64,000 bases of DNA, from assembly GCF_029946515.1 (NCBI RefSeq), contig NZ_JARZHH010000026.1, positions 62,001 through 126,000 on the forward strand. The letters run 5' to 3'. The notes beneath the pieces were generated by a model. The model had not been told where the DNA came from, did no database searches, and saw only the letters and a list, made by a program, of their open reading frames with translations. Numbering within the stretch: the first letter of the stretch is position 1; every line of letters begins with the position of its first letter. Made by a program: the position numbers and the translations under genes. The stretch comes from Polyangium sp. 6x1 (GTDB lineage Bacteria; Myxococcota_A; Polyangia; Polyangiales; Polyangiaceae). Shown here one piece after another: positions 36,430 to 45,355 of the stretch.

Positions 36430-36538
36430 GGCGGGGCGCATCCTAGCAACCACGCGGCGCGCGAGGGTAGGCATTTTGCGGAGCCTTGCGGAAAGCTCGC
36501 GAGAGCGCGTATCCTCGAACGGCACGAGGCGCGAGGTC

Positions 36539-37108
36539 ATGCACGGCAAGAAATGGCGCATCAGCACGCTCTCGGACGTCGTATGGATCGTGCCGCGCCT
36601 CGGCGCCGGCGCCGTGCCCGAGGGCGCGTCGCCCGTCGCCCGGAGCCTCGCTGCGTGGCTCGTCGACGGCTGGTTCCCGGACGAACCCCGCTTCCATCCG
36701 CTCGTCGCCGACATCGCGGCCTTCCTCGCAGGGCCGCTCGGCGCGCGGGAGGGCGCGTCGTTCGCGGCGCAGCGGGCGAGTCTCCGGCGGGCGCTCGAGG
36801 CGGGCGAGCTGCGCGCGTTCAAGATGGAGATGCAGTTCGTCCTCGCGGCGGGCGGCCGCAAGGAAGAGCCGAAGGGCGAGAAGGTCGCAGCCCGGGAGGA
36901 AAAAACCTGGTTCGGCATCGAGCTCGTGGACGACGACGATCCGCCGAAGCCCGTGCCGTTCAAGCGATACCGCGTCGAGCTGCCGGACGGCGCGACGCGC
37001 GAGGGCATGCTCGACGAAAGCGGACGGGCGCGCATCACGGGCATCGACCCGGGGAGCTGCACGGTCACGTTTCCCGATTTCCACGGCGAGGATTGGCGCC
37101 GGCTCTAG
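36539..37108 (+). CDS. Hypothetical protein with carboxypeptidase-regulatory-like C-terminus
   Basis: A 189-residue protein. The C-terminal 70 residues read like a beta-sandwich (PVPFKRYRVELPDG, LDESGRARITGIDPG, TVTFPDFHGEDW) of the kind that occurs in myxobacterial phage-tail-like and VgrG-linked proteins. No signal peptide. It heads a string of closely spaced genes ending with the PAS-STAS protein, 19 bp before the next small gene. I do not recognise a function. Confidence 0.65.
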   Translation: MHGKKWRISTLSDVVWIVPRLGAGAVPEGASPVARSLAAWLVDGWFPDEPRFHPLVADIAAFLAGPLGAREGASFAAQRASLRRALEAGELRAFKMEMQFVLAAGGRKEEPKGEKVAAREEKTWFGIELVDDDDPPKPVPFKRYRVELPDGATREGMLDESGRARITGIDPGSCTVTFPDFHGEDWRRL

Positions 37109-37127
37109 CCGGCAACGGAGACATGGC

Positions 37128-37334
37128 GTGGGCAAAGAGCTCGTGCAGGTCGTGGAATTCGTGCGTGGGCGCGCCCGCGGCAATGCCGTGGTGGAGCTTG
37201 CGCGGCTGAATTTGCTCGTGGGGCGCGCCTTGTCGCGCAACGCCGAGTCGATCCCGGACGACCCGGAGCTCGTCGCGCGCGCGTGGGCCTGCGCGCGAGA
37301 GATCCTGGAACACGAAAGGAAGGCAAAACGATGA
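37128..37334 (+). CDS. Small hypothetical protein (68 aa)
   Basis: A GTG-initiated 68-residue protein (start GKELVQVVEFVRG), helical and Arg-rich, with no recognised domain. Its TGA overlaps the ATG of the first V4R protein (ATGA), and it follows the previous gene closely; the operon context is the main support that it is translated. Confidence 0.55.
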   Translation: MGKELVQVVEFVRGRARGNAVVELARLNLLVGRALSRNAESIPDDPELVARAWACAREILEHERKAKR

Positions 37335-37849
37335 GCTCTCACCTCGCTCCGACGGCGGACCTCGAGCGCGGCATCACCACGCTCGGCGGGCGCCGCCTCG
37401 TGTTCCATTGCCACCATTACAACGTCTTTCTCCAGCGCACGATCGAGGACGCCCTGCAGGAGCGGGCCCCGAGGCTGCTCGTGGCCGCGGGGATGGAGGC
37501 GTCGCGCTCGATGCTGCAGAAGCTCGAAGCCGAGGCGGAGAGCGCCTCGGCGGCGGACGCGCTCCGTCGCGCGGCGGACATGTTCGCCGCGCAGGGGTTT
37601 GGCCGGGTCGACGTCGGCGAGCTCGGCGAGAGCGGCGGGCGGGCGACGCTCGATCATTCGCATTATGCCGTCGGCTGGGTCTCGCGCTGGGGCAAGCGGC
37701 CCTCGCCGGGTTGTTTCTTCGTCGCGGGGTTCCTCGCCGGCGCGCTCGCGGCCGCCCATCGCCTTTCGCCCGAGCGCATCACGAGCCGCGAGGTCGAGTG
37801 CGTCGCCGCCGGGGACGAGCGGTGCTCCTTCCGCGTGGAGGTGTGGTGA
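37331..37849 (+). CDS. V4R (4-vinyl reductase) domain protein 1
   Basis: A 172-residue protein. The C-terminus ITSREVECVAAGDERCSFRVE fits the V4R signature (two Cys around a GD.xC.F core), a small ligand-binding domain first named for the BchJ group and widespread as a sensor for small hydrophobic ligands. The rest is helical (LQKLEAEAESASA). Overlaps the following V4R gene as TGATG. Since nothing here makes chlorophyll, a sensory role with the PAS-STAS protein downstream is more likely. Confidence 0.8.
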   Translation: MSSHLAPTADLERGITTLGGRRLVFHCHHYNVFLQRTIEDALQERAPRLLVAAGMEASRSMLQKLEAEAESASAADALRRAADMFAAQGFGRVDVGELGESGGRATLDHSHYAVGWVSRWGKRPSPGCFFVAGFLAGALAAAHRLSPERITSREVECVAAGDERCSFRVEVW

Positions 37850-38502
37850 TGGCCATCGACGAGCGTGTCATCGTCGAGACCGTCGTCGGCATGGGCCTCG
37901 CCGGCAACGAGGAGGGCCTCATCCCGGCGTTCGGTCTGTACCTGACGAACCATTACGCGGATTTCTACAACCGGATCTCGTTCGGCGTCCTCGGCGCGCT
38001 CGTCCGGGAGAACCCCGAGCTCACGGAGGACGCGATCGCGCTCCTCACGGAGGCGGCGCACGTCTGCGCGTTCCACACGTTCGGCGGCATCATGGCCTCC
38101 GTCGAGTGGGACGCGCTCGTGCAGCCCATGATCGAGAGCCGCGAGGACTGGGTCTTCGGCATGATGGCGGTGGTGAACGCCTTCGGCTGGGGCCGCTTCC
38201 GCGTCGCGGAGCTCTCGCCCGGCGAGCGGCTCGTCGTCGAGCTGCGGGACAGCTACGAGTCGTCCGGGTATCTCGAATCGTATCCGCGGGCCGACGGGCC
38301 ACGTTGCTTTCTGGCGAACGGCGGCATGGCGGGGCTCATGAACCTCGTCTACCAGGGCGACATCACGCGCAGGCCCGCGCTCACGGAGGAGCTTTATCGC
38401 GAGGTATTCAGCCACCCGCGATCCTTCCGCTCCCGCGAGCGTCTTTGCGCAGCGCAGGGGGATTCGCACTGCGAGTTCGTCGTGGAGCGAATGCCGCAAT
38501 GA
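37849..38502 (+). CDS. V4R-like protein 2
   Basis: A 217-residue protein. The C-terminus has the same pattern (RSRERLCAAQGDSHCEFVVER), i.e. Cys-GD-Cys-F, seen in V4R proteins. The N-terminal 130 residues are helical and differ from protein 1, so the two are distant paralogues or a fused sensor. Overlaps the next gene as ATGA. Ligand unknown. Confidence 0.75.
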   Translation: MAIDERVIVETVVGMGLAGNEEGLIPAFGLYLTNHYADFYNRISFGVLGALVRENPELTEDAIALLTEAAHVCAFHTFGGIMASVEWDALVQPMIESREDWVFGMMAVVNAFGWGRFRVAELSPGERLVVELRDSYESSGYLESYPRADGPRCFLANGGMAGLMNLVYQGDITRRPALTEELYREVFSHPRSFRSRERLCAAQGDSHCEFVVERMPQ

Positions 38503-38891
38503 CGCTGGACGCCGGGCAAGACCGGCGGAGCTTCGCTTCGTACGGGCAGGTCCTCGACGTGGTCGATGTCGGCCGCGTGCGGATCACGCGGCGCTACAGC
38601 TGCATCCGGCGTGATCAGTACGAGATCGTGACGAACGAGCCCTTTCCGCCCGCGTTTCGAGATTGGCTCGCGTCGCGCGGCGAGGTGCGCGAGCGGCCCT
38701 CGTTCTACGTGATCGACGTGCCGGGGGCTTTTCAGCTCACGGTCGCTCCGCGCGCGGGCCGCGCGATTTTGATGCCTCGCCTTGCAACGGACCTCACGGG
38801 GCAGGCGAAGGCCGCGCGCGAGATCGCGGAGACGCTCGACCACGCGTTGGACCAGGGCTCCTGCCTGGCGATCACGCCACAAGCGGGGTAG
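38499..38891 (+). CDS. Hypothetical protein in V4R-STAS operon
   Basis: A 130-residue protein without signal peptide or recognised domain (VLDVVDVGRVRITRRYSC, then WLASRGEVRE and a helical end). The ATG overlaps the V4R-2 stop; the PAS-STAS gene starts 10 bp after it. Co-translated with the sensors, so it may be part of the same signalling unit. Confidence 0.6.
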   Translation: MTLDAGQDRRSFASYGQVLDVVDVGRVRITRRYSCIRRDQYEIVTNEPFPPAFRDWLASRGEVRERPSFYVIDVPGAFQLTVAPRAGRAILMPRLATDLTGQAKAAREIAETLDHALDQGSCLAITPQAG

Positions 38892-38901
38892 AAGTGCCAG
38901 C

Positions 38902-39816
38902 GTGGACGTCGTGGACATGCAGTCGCGGATCGCGGCGCTCGAAGCGCGGCTCGCCGAGGAGATACAGGCCCGGCTGGCGCTCACCGAGGAGCTCGACCTG
39001 CTGCGGGCGGTGATCGACGAGATGCCCGTGGGCCTGATCGTCGAGGACGCGTCGGGCCGGCGCCGCATGTACAACGCGCATATGCGGGCCATCGCGGGCG
39101 AGCCCGGGGCGCGGCGTATATTCGTCTCGGATGGCGTCTCGCCGGCGCCGCTGGAGCGTGATCCGACGCTGCGGGCGCTCGGCGGCGAGGTGGTCGACAA
39201 TCTCGAGAGCATGCTCGGCGCGCCCGACGGAGAGGGCCCCGGCACGTGGATCTCGCAGTCTTCGCGCCCGCTCCGCGGCGCGGACGGCGTGGTGCGCGGG
39301 GCGGTGACCGTGACGCGCGACGTGACGGAGCACAAGGACATCCTGCGCGAGCTCGACGAGGCGATCGTGGCGAGCGACGACGAGAAGCGCGCGCTCATCG
39401 ATCGGCTGGAGGCGGGGATCGACGCGCTCTCGACGCCCATCATCGAGGTATGGGAGGACGTGCTCGCGCTCCCCGTCATCGGCGCCGTGGACGATCGGCG
39501 CGGCGCGGAGATCACGTCGCGGCTGCTCGACGCGGTCGTATCGAGGGGCTCGCGCTTCGTGATCATCGACTGGACCGGCGTCGATACGATGGACACGAAC
39601 AGCGCGCGCCATTTGCTGGACCTCGTCCGCGCCGTGGAGCTCGTGGGCGCCGAGTGCATCCTCACCGGCATTCGCCCGGCCGTCGCCGTCTCCTTGCTGC
39701 ACCTCGACGTGCGGTTCGAGCACCTCCGCCTCCTGCGGAGCGTGAAATACGGCCTGCGGCATTGCTTCGCGCGGCTCGGCCGGGGCGCTGGAATGCCGAA
39801 GCGCGGCGCGGGGTGA
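38902..39816 (+). CDS. PAS-STAS regulator (RsbR-like)
   Basis: A 304-residue protein. A short coiled coil (IAALEARLAEEIQARL) precedes a PAS domain (VIDEMPVGLIVEDASGRRR, then a VTRDVTEH hinge), a second coiled coil, and a C-terminal STAS domain (VLALPVIGAVDDRRG, FVIIDWTGVDTMDTNSARH, CILTGIRPAVAV). It contains the DTN stretch after WTGVD that carries phosphorylatable Thr/Ser in stressosome STAS domains. GTG at 38902 is used; ATG at 38917 would remove five residues. Last gene of the V4R operon. Confidence 0.82.
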   Translation: MDVVDMQSRIAALEARLAEEIQARLALTEELDLLRAVIDEMPVGLIVEDASGRRRMYNAHMRAIAGEPGARRIFVSDGVSPAPLERDPTLRALGGEVVDNLESMLGAPDGEGPGTWISQSSRPLRGADGVVRGAVTVTRDVTEHKDILRELDEAIVASDDEKRALIDRLEAGIDALSTPIIEVWEDVLALPVIGAVDDRRGAEITSRLLDAVVSRGSRFVIIDWTGVDTMDTNSARHLLDLVRAVELVGAECILTGIRPAVAVSLLHLDVRFEHLRLLRSVKYGLRHCFARLGRGAGMPKRGAG

Positions 39817-39819
39817 CGA

Positions 39820-41967
39820 TCAGCGCGGCCGCGTCGACGGCCGCGACGTCATGGACGCGGTGGGCAAACGCATGACGAAGGCGGCTCCCTTGCCGCTCCC
39901 CTCGCTGTGCGCGGTGATCGTGCCGCCGTGCAGCTCGACGAGGTGCTTGACGATGGCCAGGCCGAGGCCGAGGCCGCCATGCGAGCGGGTCATTCCGCTG
40001 TCGGCCTGCTTGAACTTGTCGAACACGTGCGGCAGGAATGCCGGCGTGATGCCTTGGCCGTTATCGGTGACGGAGAGCTCGAGCGACCCGTCCAGGCGGC
40101 GCAGATGCACCCGCACCCAGCCGGCCTTCGGCGTGAATTTGATCGCGTTGCCGAGCAGGTTCGTCACGATCTGGAGCAGCCGGCCCGGGTCCCCCGGGAC
40201 GCGCTCCTGCGTTTCGAGCAGGCCCTCGATGCAGATCGACTTGGCCTCCGCCGCCGGGCGGACTGCTTCGATCGCCGATTCGACGATGCTCGAGAGCTCG
40301 AGCGGCTGGATGCTGTTCAGCTGGAGCTTGCCCGCGACGATGCGCGAGACGTCGAGCAAATCCTCGATCAGCGCGACTTGCGCGCGGATGTTCCGCTCGA
40401 CCGTGGCGAGCGCGCGCTCGCGTTTCTCGGCGGGGAGGATGTTGTCGCGGAGCATCGTGGTCCAGCCGAGCGAGGCATTGAGGGGGCTGCGCAGCTCGTG
40501 GCTCAGGAGGGCGAGAAATTCGTCTTTCGCGCGGTTCGCGCTCTCCGCCTCGGCGCGCGCCCTGGCTTCGGCCTCGTAGAGGCGCGCTCGTTCCATGGCC
40601 TGCGCGCAGAGGCGCGCGAGCGTCGTGAGCAGCGCCCGATCCGCCTCGCTGAATCCTCGCGCCGCGTCGAACGACAGGACCAGGGCCCCGAGCCCGCGCT
40701 CCTCGAACAGCATGGGTACGGCCGCCAGGGCCTCGTCGCCGGGGGAGCGCAAGGGCGCGATTTCGGGATATCGCTCGGCCACCGCGGCCGCCGTCTCGAA
40801 GAAGAGCGGGCGCTGCTCCCGGATCGCGTCCGTCATCGGCAGCGGGTAATCGAGCGGCACGCTCGACCATGGCGCAATGCGCGCCTCGTCGTACCCGACC
40901 GTTTGCAAGAGCGTGGTCGTCGTATTTCCCTCCGTGAGCACGCTCAGGGCGGCCCGCTCGGCGCCGAGGATCGCCCGGCCCTGGCTCACCGCGACCACGG
41001 CCACCTGCAGGCTCGTTTGCGCCTCCGACAGGGCCGCGGCCACGCTCATCAGCCGGTGCAGGTTCTGGCGCTTGGTGGCGGCGCGCGCCTCGGCCATGCG
41101 GAGCTCCGTCACGTCGACCTCCGTCATGGCCACCCGCGCGACGCGCCCCTCCACGCGCACGGGAAAGTAGCTCGTGAGCGCGTATCGATGGCGCGACCGC
41201 CCGGGGAGGGGACGGGCGACCTCGAGGTTGAGGAGCGGCTCGCCCGTGGCGAAGACGCGCTCGAGGCGCTCGATCGTGGCGGTCGTCTCCGGGCCTTCGG
41301 GGAGCGCCTCGTCGAGTGTGCGCCCGACGTGCTCCTCGGCGGGCGCGCCGTGCATCGCTGCGAGCGCCGGGTTGATACGCTCGCAGCGCAGGTGCGCGTC
41401 GAAGATGGCGATGCCGATGGGCGCGCCCGCGACGACGGCGTCGAGCACGGCGGCGCTGCTCGCGGCCTCGGCCTGGGCGCGTCGTTCGCGGGCGAGCAGC
41501 GCGGCCCGCTCCCGTTCGAAGAGCTCGGCCTCGCGGACGCGCAGGTGCTCGGCGCGACGCCAGAGCTCGGCGAACGCGGCGACCTTCGCCCGCAGCACGT
41601 CCGGGTTGAAGGGCTTGGGCAGGTAGTCGACCGCGCCGTGCGCATACCCTTTGGCTTGATAGGCGTCGTCGCGGTGAAACGCGGAGATGAAAATGATCGG
41701 GATGTCCCGCGTGCGTTCGAGCCTGCGGACGAGGGCCGCGGTCTCGAACCCGTCCATGTCGGGCATGTTGACGTCGAGCACGATGACCGCGAAGTCGTTG
41801 CTCAAGAGCTGCCGGAGCGCGTCTCGACCCGAGCTCGCGCGCATCAGATGCAGGCCCAAGGGCTCCAGCACGACCTCCAGGGCGAGCAGGTTCGCCGGGT
41901 GGTCGTCGACGAGGAGCACGCAGGGGACAGCGGACGGGGTGGACGGCGGGCAGATGTCCTGGCTCAT
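39820..41967 (-). CDS. Hybrid sensor kinase: REC-PAS-GAF-HisKA-HATPase
   Basis: A 715-residue protein. The REC domain is first (LLVDDHPANLLALE, phospho-Asp in IVLDVNMPDMDGFE, Lys in DYLPKPFN). A linker coiled coil, a PAS domain (IGIAIFDAHLRCERINPA), a GAF domain (about 330-470), HisKA with LALLSHELRSPLNASLGW (His), and HATPase with NLLGNAIKFTP, DNGQGI and GLGLAIVKHL follow. A receiver at the N-terminus of a kinase suggests phospho-input regulation, as in phytochrome-like or two-step relays. Convergent with the PAS-STAS gene (3 bp apart). The upstream region at 41968-42252 is AT-richer and should hold the promoter. Confidence 0.93.
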   Translation of the reverse strand: MSQDICPPSTPSAVPCVLLVDDHPANLLALEVVLEPLGLHLMRASSGRDALRQLLSNDFAVIVLDVNMPDMDGFETAALVRRLERTRDIPIIFISAFHRDDAYQAKGYAHGAVDYLPKPFNPDVLRAKVAAFAELWRRAEHLRVREAELFERERAALLARERRAQAEAASSAAVLDAVVAGAPIGIAIFDAHLRCERINPALAAMHGAPAEEHVGRTLDEALPEGPETTATIERLERVFATGEPLLNLEVARPLPGRSRHRYALTSYFPVRVEGRVARVAMTEVDVTELRMAEARAATKRQNLHRLMSVAAALSEAQTSLQVAVVAVSQGRAILGAERAALSVLTEGNTTTTLLQTVGYDEARIAPWSSVPLDYPLPMTDAIREQRPLFFETAAAVAERYPEIAPLRSPGDEALAAVPMLFEERGLGALVLSFDAARGFSEADRALLTTLARLCAQAMERARLYEAEARARAEAESANRAKDEFLALLSHELRSPLNASLGWTTMLRDNILPAEKRERALATVERNIRAQVALIEDLLDVSRIVAGKLQLNSIQPLELSSIVESAIEAVRPAAEAKSICIEGLLETQERVPGDPGRLLQIVTNLLGNAIKFTPKAGWVRVHLRRLDGSLELSVTDNGQGITPAFLPHVFDKFKQADSGMTRSHGGLGLGLAIVKHLVELHGGTITAHSEGSGKGAAFVMRLPTASMTSRPSTRPR

Positions 41968-42252
41968 GAGGTCAGGGTCGGCACACAGGGTGGGCGTCGT
42001 CGCGGCGCGGAGTGTAAAACATCTTCGAATTGGAAAAGGGGACGGATTCGAAAAAATCTTCGTTCTCCCCACGGTTGTCGTGAAGAATAGTATGCCAATA
42101 CGATGTTTCGGACGTTTCGTCCAAGACGAAGGAACCGCGATTGAGGGGGGACTCACCCAGCGTCTGAATGGCCGCGGGAGAATCCTTACGCACGACTGGG
42201 GTACGGTCCGCATGGATCGGCCGTGCGTCCATGGCCTATCGTCCTTCTTAAA
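41968..42252. promoter_or_regulatory. AT-richer intergenic region between divergent genes
   Basis: About 285 bp. The right and middle parts (42010-42140) have clear AT enrichment for this genome, with runs such as GAAAAAATC and AATAGTATGCCAATA. An inverted repeat TTCGTC (42116-42121), CAA, GACGAA (42125-42130) is visible. This is the expected place for the promoters of the sensor kinase and the plus-strand gene at 42253. I could not assign a sigma-factor consensus. Confidence 0.5.
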
Positions 42253-42639
42253 ATGAAGGTGCTTCCCGTTGGCGACGGGTCTCTGACGACCTTCCTCATG
42301 CGCGTCATCGAGGCGTCGCTCCGGGGGCCGCTCGTGAATGCCTTTCGCAACGCGCGTGTACCCGATCCCGTGGTGCTGGTGCTTTGCAAGGAGGATGGAT
42401 CGGACGCGGGGAGCATCGAATGCGCCGTCGAGTCGACGGAGCGCGCCGCCAAGGTGCTCGTCGATATGGCCGCCGTGCGTGGGGATGACCGGCCTGCGCG
42501 GGTCGCTCGGGCGCTCCGCACGATGGACAGGCCCATCGGCTTCATTCCCTGCGTCGCGGGCGCCGACGATAAGATCGTGCTCGTGCTGCTGGAGCAAGCC
42601 GCCCTGGAGAGCACATGCGCGAGCGATGACGCGCGGTGA
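42253..42639 (+). CDS. Hypothetical protein (128 aa)
   Basis: An ATG-start protein beginning MKVLPVGDGSLTTFL, with a core of VPDPVVLVLCKED and KIVLVLLEQAAL strands. No known domain. An upstream GTG at 42223 could add 10 residues. It sits in a regulatory setting beside the sensor kinase. Confidence 0.55.
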   Translation: MKVLPVGDGSLTTFLMRVIEASLRGPLVNAFRNARVPDPVVLVLCKEDGSDAGSIECAVESTERAAKVLVDMAAVRGDDRPARVARALRTMDRPIGFIPCVAGADDKIVLVLLEQAALESTCASDDAR

Positions 42640-42750
42640 GCGGCCTCCTCGAACGCACGACCCGAAAGGTCGTCCACGAGCAAGGGACCGAGACTCCCTG
42701 ATACCGCGCTGACCGTGATCGCGACGAGCCGCGCCGCGGATGGGGGCTCG

Positions 42751-43416
42751 TCAGTCCTCCACCCATTGCACGACGCGATCGATGGGCTTTCGCCCGGGCG
42801 GCGGCGCGTCGCCGAGGGGGTATCCGATCGCCACGGCGCCCACCATCCGGAACGGCTCCCGGATGCCGAGCAGCGCCTCGATCTCGGGCTTCGCGATCAT
42901 CGGGCCCGCCATCCAGCAGGCGCCGAGGCCCTCGGCGTGCGCCTGGAGCAGCATCGCCATCACGGCCGCGCTCGTCGAGCAGAGCTCGGCCTGCATGCTG
43001 CGAGCCGTGTGATACTGCGCCGGATCCCCGCCGCCCGAGGTGATGAGGTCGGCGATGAGATCGGGATACTCGCGCCATTGCGGCACCACGATCGCCGCGG
43101 CGCTCTCGAGCGGCTCGTGGAAGAAATCACCATAATTGGCGAAATCCTCGGCGTGGTGGCCGCGGTGGATGATCGCCTTGATCTCCTCGGCCCGGGCCCG
43201 CACGGCCGCGGCGATTTGTTTGCGTTTGTCCGCGGCCGTGACGACCGTGAAGCGCCAGGGCTGCCGGTTCGTGTTCGAGGGCGCGGTGATCGCGGCTTGC
43301 ACGAGCCGCGCGAGCACCTCCTTCGGCACGGGCCTGTCCTCGAATTCGCGGCGCGACCGCCGCGTCTCGAGCCACGCCAGCGTCCCCGGGCCCCCGACCC
43401 CGCCCGGGCCGCTCAT
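42751..43416 (-). CDS. Nitroreductase-family FMN oxidoreductase
   Basis: A 221-residue protein of the nitroreductase fold: [28 protein letters not shown] (FMN/phosphate contact), [13 protein letters not shown] and [16 protein letters not shown]. These enzymes use FMN and NAD(P)H for reductions of nitro groups, quinones or C=C bonds. Its ATG overlaps the stop of the FabG-like gene (ATGA), so it is the last gene of the ketosynthase operon. A reduction of the polyunsaturated or conjugated chain, or of a bound precursor, is a possible role; nothing shows a nitro substrate. Confidence 0.9.
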   Translation of the reverse strand: MSGPGGVGGPGTLAWLETRRSRREFEDRPVPKEVLARLVQAAITAPSNTNRQPWRFTVVTAADKRKQIAAAVRARAEEIKAIIHRGHHAEDFANYGDFFHEPLESAAAIVVPQWREYPDLIADLITSGGGDPAQYHTARSMQAELCSTSAAVMAMLLQAHAEGLGACWMAGPMIAKPEIEALLGIREPFRMVGAVAIGYPLGDAPPPGRKPIDRVVQWVED

Positions 43417-44168
43417 TCCAGCTTGAATCCGCCGTCCACGTTCCATATCTGTCCCGTCACGTAGCTCGCCTCGTCCGAGACGAGGAAGGCGACCACGGCC
43501 GCGATTTCCTCGGGGCGGCCGACGCGCTTGAGCAGGATGCGTTTCGCGAGCTCGTCGGGCGCGAGGGCCCGGAGCTCGGCCGTCATGTCGGTCTCGACGA
43601 GGCCCGGCGCGACGGCGTTCACGCGCACGCCGCGCGGCGCGAGCTCGACCGCGAGCGCGCGGGTGAACGACTCGACGGCGCCCTTCGACGCGGCATACAG
43701 CGATTGCCCGCGGCCCGGGCGCTGCGCGGCCGCGCTGGAGACGTTGACGATCGCGCCACGACGCCGCGAAATGAAGCGCCGCGCGGCTTCACGGCAGCAA
43801 GACACGACGCCCGCGGCGTTCGTGTCGAAGACGTGATCGTAATCGTCGTCCGTGCTCGCGCCGAGGAGGCCGTCGCGGGTGACGCCGGCATTGCAGACGA
43901 GCGCGTCGAGCGGCCCGAGCGCGGCCTCGGCCTGCTCGAAGAGGGACGCGACCTCCGCGGCGCGCGACACGTCGGCGCGGAGAGCGACGGCCCGCGCCCC
44001 GAGCGCCTCCACCGCGGCCACGGTCTTTTCCGCAGCGTCCTCGTCGTGGCGATAATCGACGGCGACGGCGTATCCACGCCGCCCGAGCGCCTCCGCGATG
44101 GCGCGCCCGATCCCGCGCGAGGCGCCCGTGACGAGCGCGACGCGGGATCGTTCCTTGGTTTCGCTCAT
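43413..44168 (-). CDS. 3-oxoacyl-ACP reductase (FabG-like)
   Basis: A 251-residue SDR with [20 protein letters not shown], Ser in VNVSSAAA and Tyr-Lys in [23 protein letters not shown] is the typical end. It closely matches FabG rather than the radical SAM-linked SDRs. It overlaps the ketosynthase-like gene upstream and the nitroreductase downstream, and would supply the ketoreduction step for chains made by the ketosynthases. Confidence 0.93.
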   Translation of the reverse strand: MSETKERSRVALVTGASRGIGRAIAEALGRRGYAVAVDYRHDEDAAEKTVAAVEALGARAVALRADVSRAAEVASLFEQAEAALGPLDALVCNAGVTRDGLLGASTDDDYDHVFDTNAAGVVSCCREAARRFISRRRGAIVNVSSAAAQRPGRGQSLYAASKGAVESFTRALAVELAPRGVRVNAVAPGLVETDMTAELRALAPDELAKRILLKRVGRPEEIAAVVAFLVSDEASYVTGQIWNVDGGFKLE

Positions 44169-45355
44169 GGAACCTCCACGCGCACGGCGCCCGCGAGCCC
44201 CGGCATGCCGGCCGAGAGGCCGAGGGCCGAGCGAGCGCGTGTCTCCTCGGCGCGGACGAGCGGGCGGAGCGGGCCAACGGCCGGACGATCGAGGCCCGCG
44301 ATGGGCGGAAGCGCGCCCGCGCGGAGCGCCTCGGCGAGCAGGATCGCCTGCACGACCGCGGTCGCGCCGCCGAGGTGGCCCGTCGAAGCCGTCAAGGCGA
44401 GCAGCGTGGCCGAGGGGCCGAGGACACCGGCGAGCGCCGCGCGTTCGGCCGCGTCGCGCGTTGGCGAGGCGAGCGCGGCTCCGTCGACGATCGTGTCGTC
44501 CGCGGAGAGAGCGGATGCGAGCGAGGCGAGCGCGCGCGGCGAGGGAAAGTCGACGGCCCCGTCCGCGGTCGCCGCGGCCGAGACGAACGAGATCGCTCGC
44601 TCGCCTGCGTCTTCGGGCCGCTCCAGCACGACCGCCGCGGCCGCCTCGCCGGGCACGATCCCCGCCGCGCGCTCGTCGTACGGGGCGACGATTGCCGCGG
44701 GCGTCGCGGCTGCCGTCGCGGCGCCGGACGTGCCGAGCGAGAGGAGCGTCTCCGGCTCGACGAGCGAGTCGTACGCGAAGACGAGCGCCGCATCGACGCG
44801 GTCCGTGGCGAGAGCGACGATCGCCGCCTGGAGCGCCTGCGCCCCCGCGTTCGAGCCCGCCGTGGTCGTGCCGTCACCCTTGGCGCCGAGGTCGATCGAG
44901 AGCAGCGCGTGCGCGTTGTTCGACAGGTGGAACAGCATCCAGAACGGGTGCAGCAGGGAAAAACCTTGCCCCCATGCGCCCGTCGCGCGCTCGTCGCCCG
45001 TTTGTCGTTCGAGTACGGGCATCAAATCGTCCCAGTGCGCGCGCAGGCCGCCATACCCGCAAAAAAGCCCGAGCCGCGCGCCTTTCGCGGGAGCGCCCGA
45101 GCGGGCGAGGGCCTCGGCCCCGACCTCCATGCCGAAGAGCCCCATCCGCTTGACGAATTTGCGGTGCTTCGTCGGCCGGGGCGCGCTCGGGATCGTGGCG
45201 GCGAGGCGGCAGGCGTAGGTGCTCGCGTCGAAATGGGCATTCGGGGCCGCCGCGCGCTCGCCCGCGAGGAGCCTCCGGAGCACGGTCGCGGCGTCATCAC
45301 CGAGCGGGGTGCGCAGGGAACATCCCGTCACGGCCATCCGGCCCGCGTGCGTCAC
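44165..45355 (-). CDS. Ketosynthase-like chain-length-factor-type protein (no catalytic Cys)
   Basis: A 396-residue protein of the beta-ketoacyl synthase fold with FCGYGG, FLL-HPF and [11 protein letters not shown] (second His region). At the nucleophile position the sequence is [10 protein letters not shown] where active enzymes have an ACASG-type motif, so the Cys is replaced by Ser. The HGTGT segment is also missing. It thus resembles the KS-beta/chain-length factor of type II polyketide synthases, which pairs with an active ketosynthase. GTG at 45355 overlaps the stop of the active ketosynthase (GTGA), as in KS-alpha/KS-beta pairs. Confidence 0.85.
   Translation of the reverse strand: MTHAGRMAVTGCSLRTPLGDDAATVLRRLLAGERAAAPNAHFDASTYACRLAATIPSAPRPTKHRKFVKRMGLFGMEVGAEALARSGAPAKGARLGLFCGYGGLRAHWDDLMPVLERQTGDERATGAWGQGFSLLHPFWMLFHLSNNAHALLSIDLGAKGDGTTTAGSNAGAQALQAAIVALATDRVDAALVFAYDSLVEPETLLSLGTSGAATAAATPAAIVAPYDERAAGIVPGEAAAAVVLERPEDAGERAISFVSAAATADGAVDFPSPRALASLASALSADDTIVDGAALASPTRDAAERAALAGVLGPSATLLALTASTGHLGGATAVVQAILLAEALRAGALPPIAGLDRPAVGPLRPLVRAEETRARSALGLSAGMPGLAGAVRVEVP

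Noticed and set aside
37331-38502. V4R proteins as chlorophyll-biosynthesis enzymes
   Set aside because: No other photosynthesis or porphyrin gene is present and V4R domains are common as ligand sensors.
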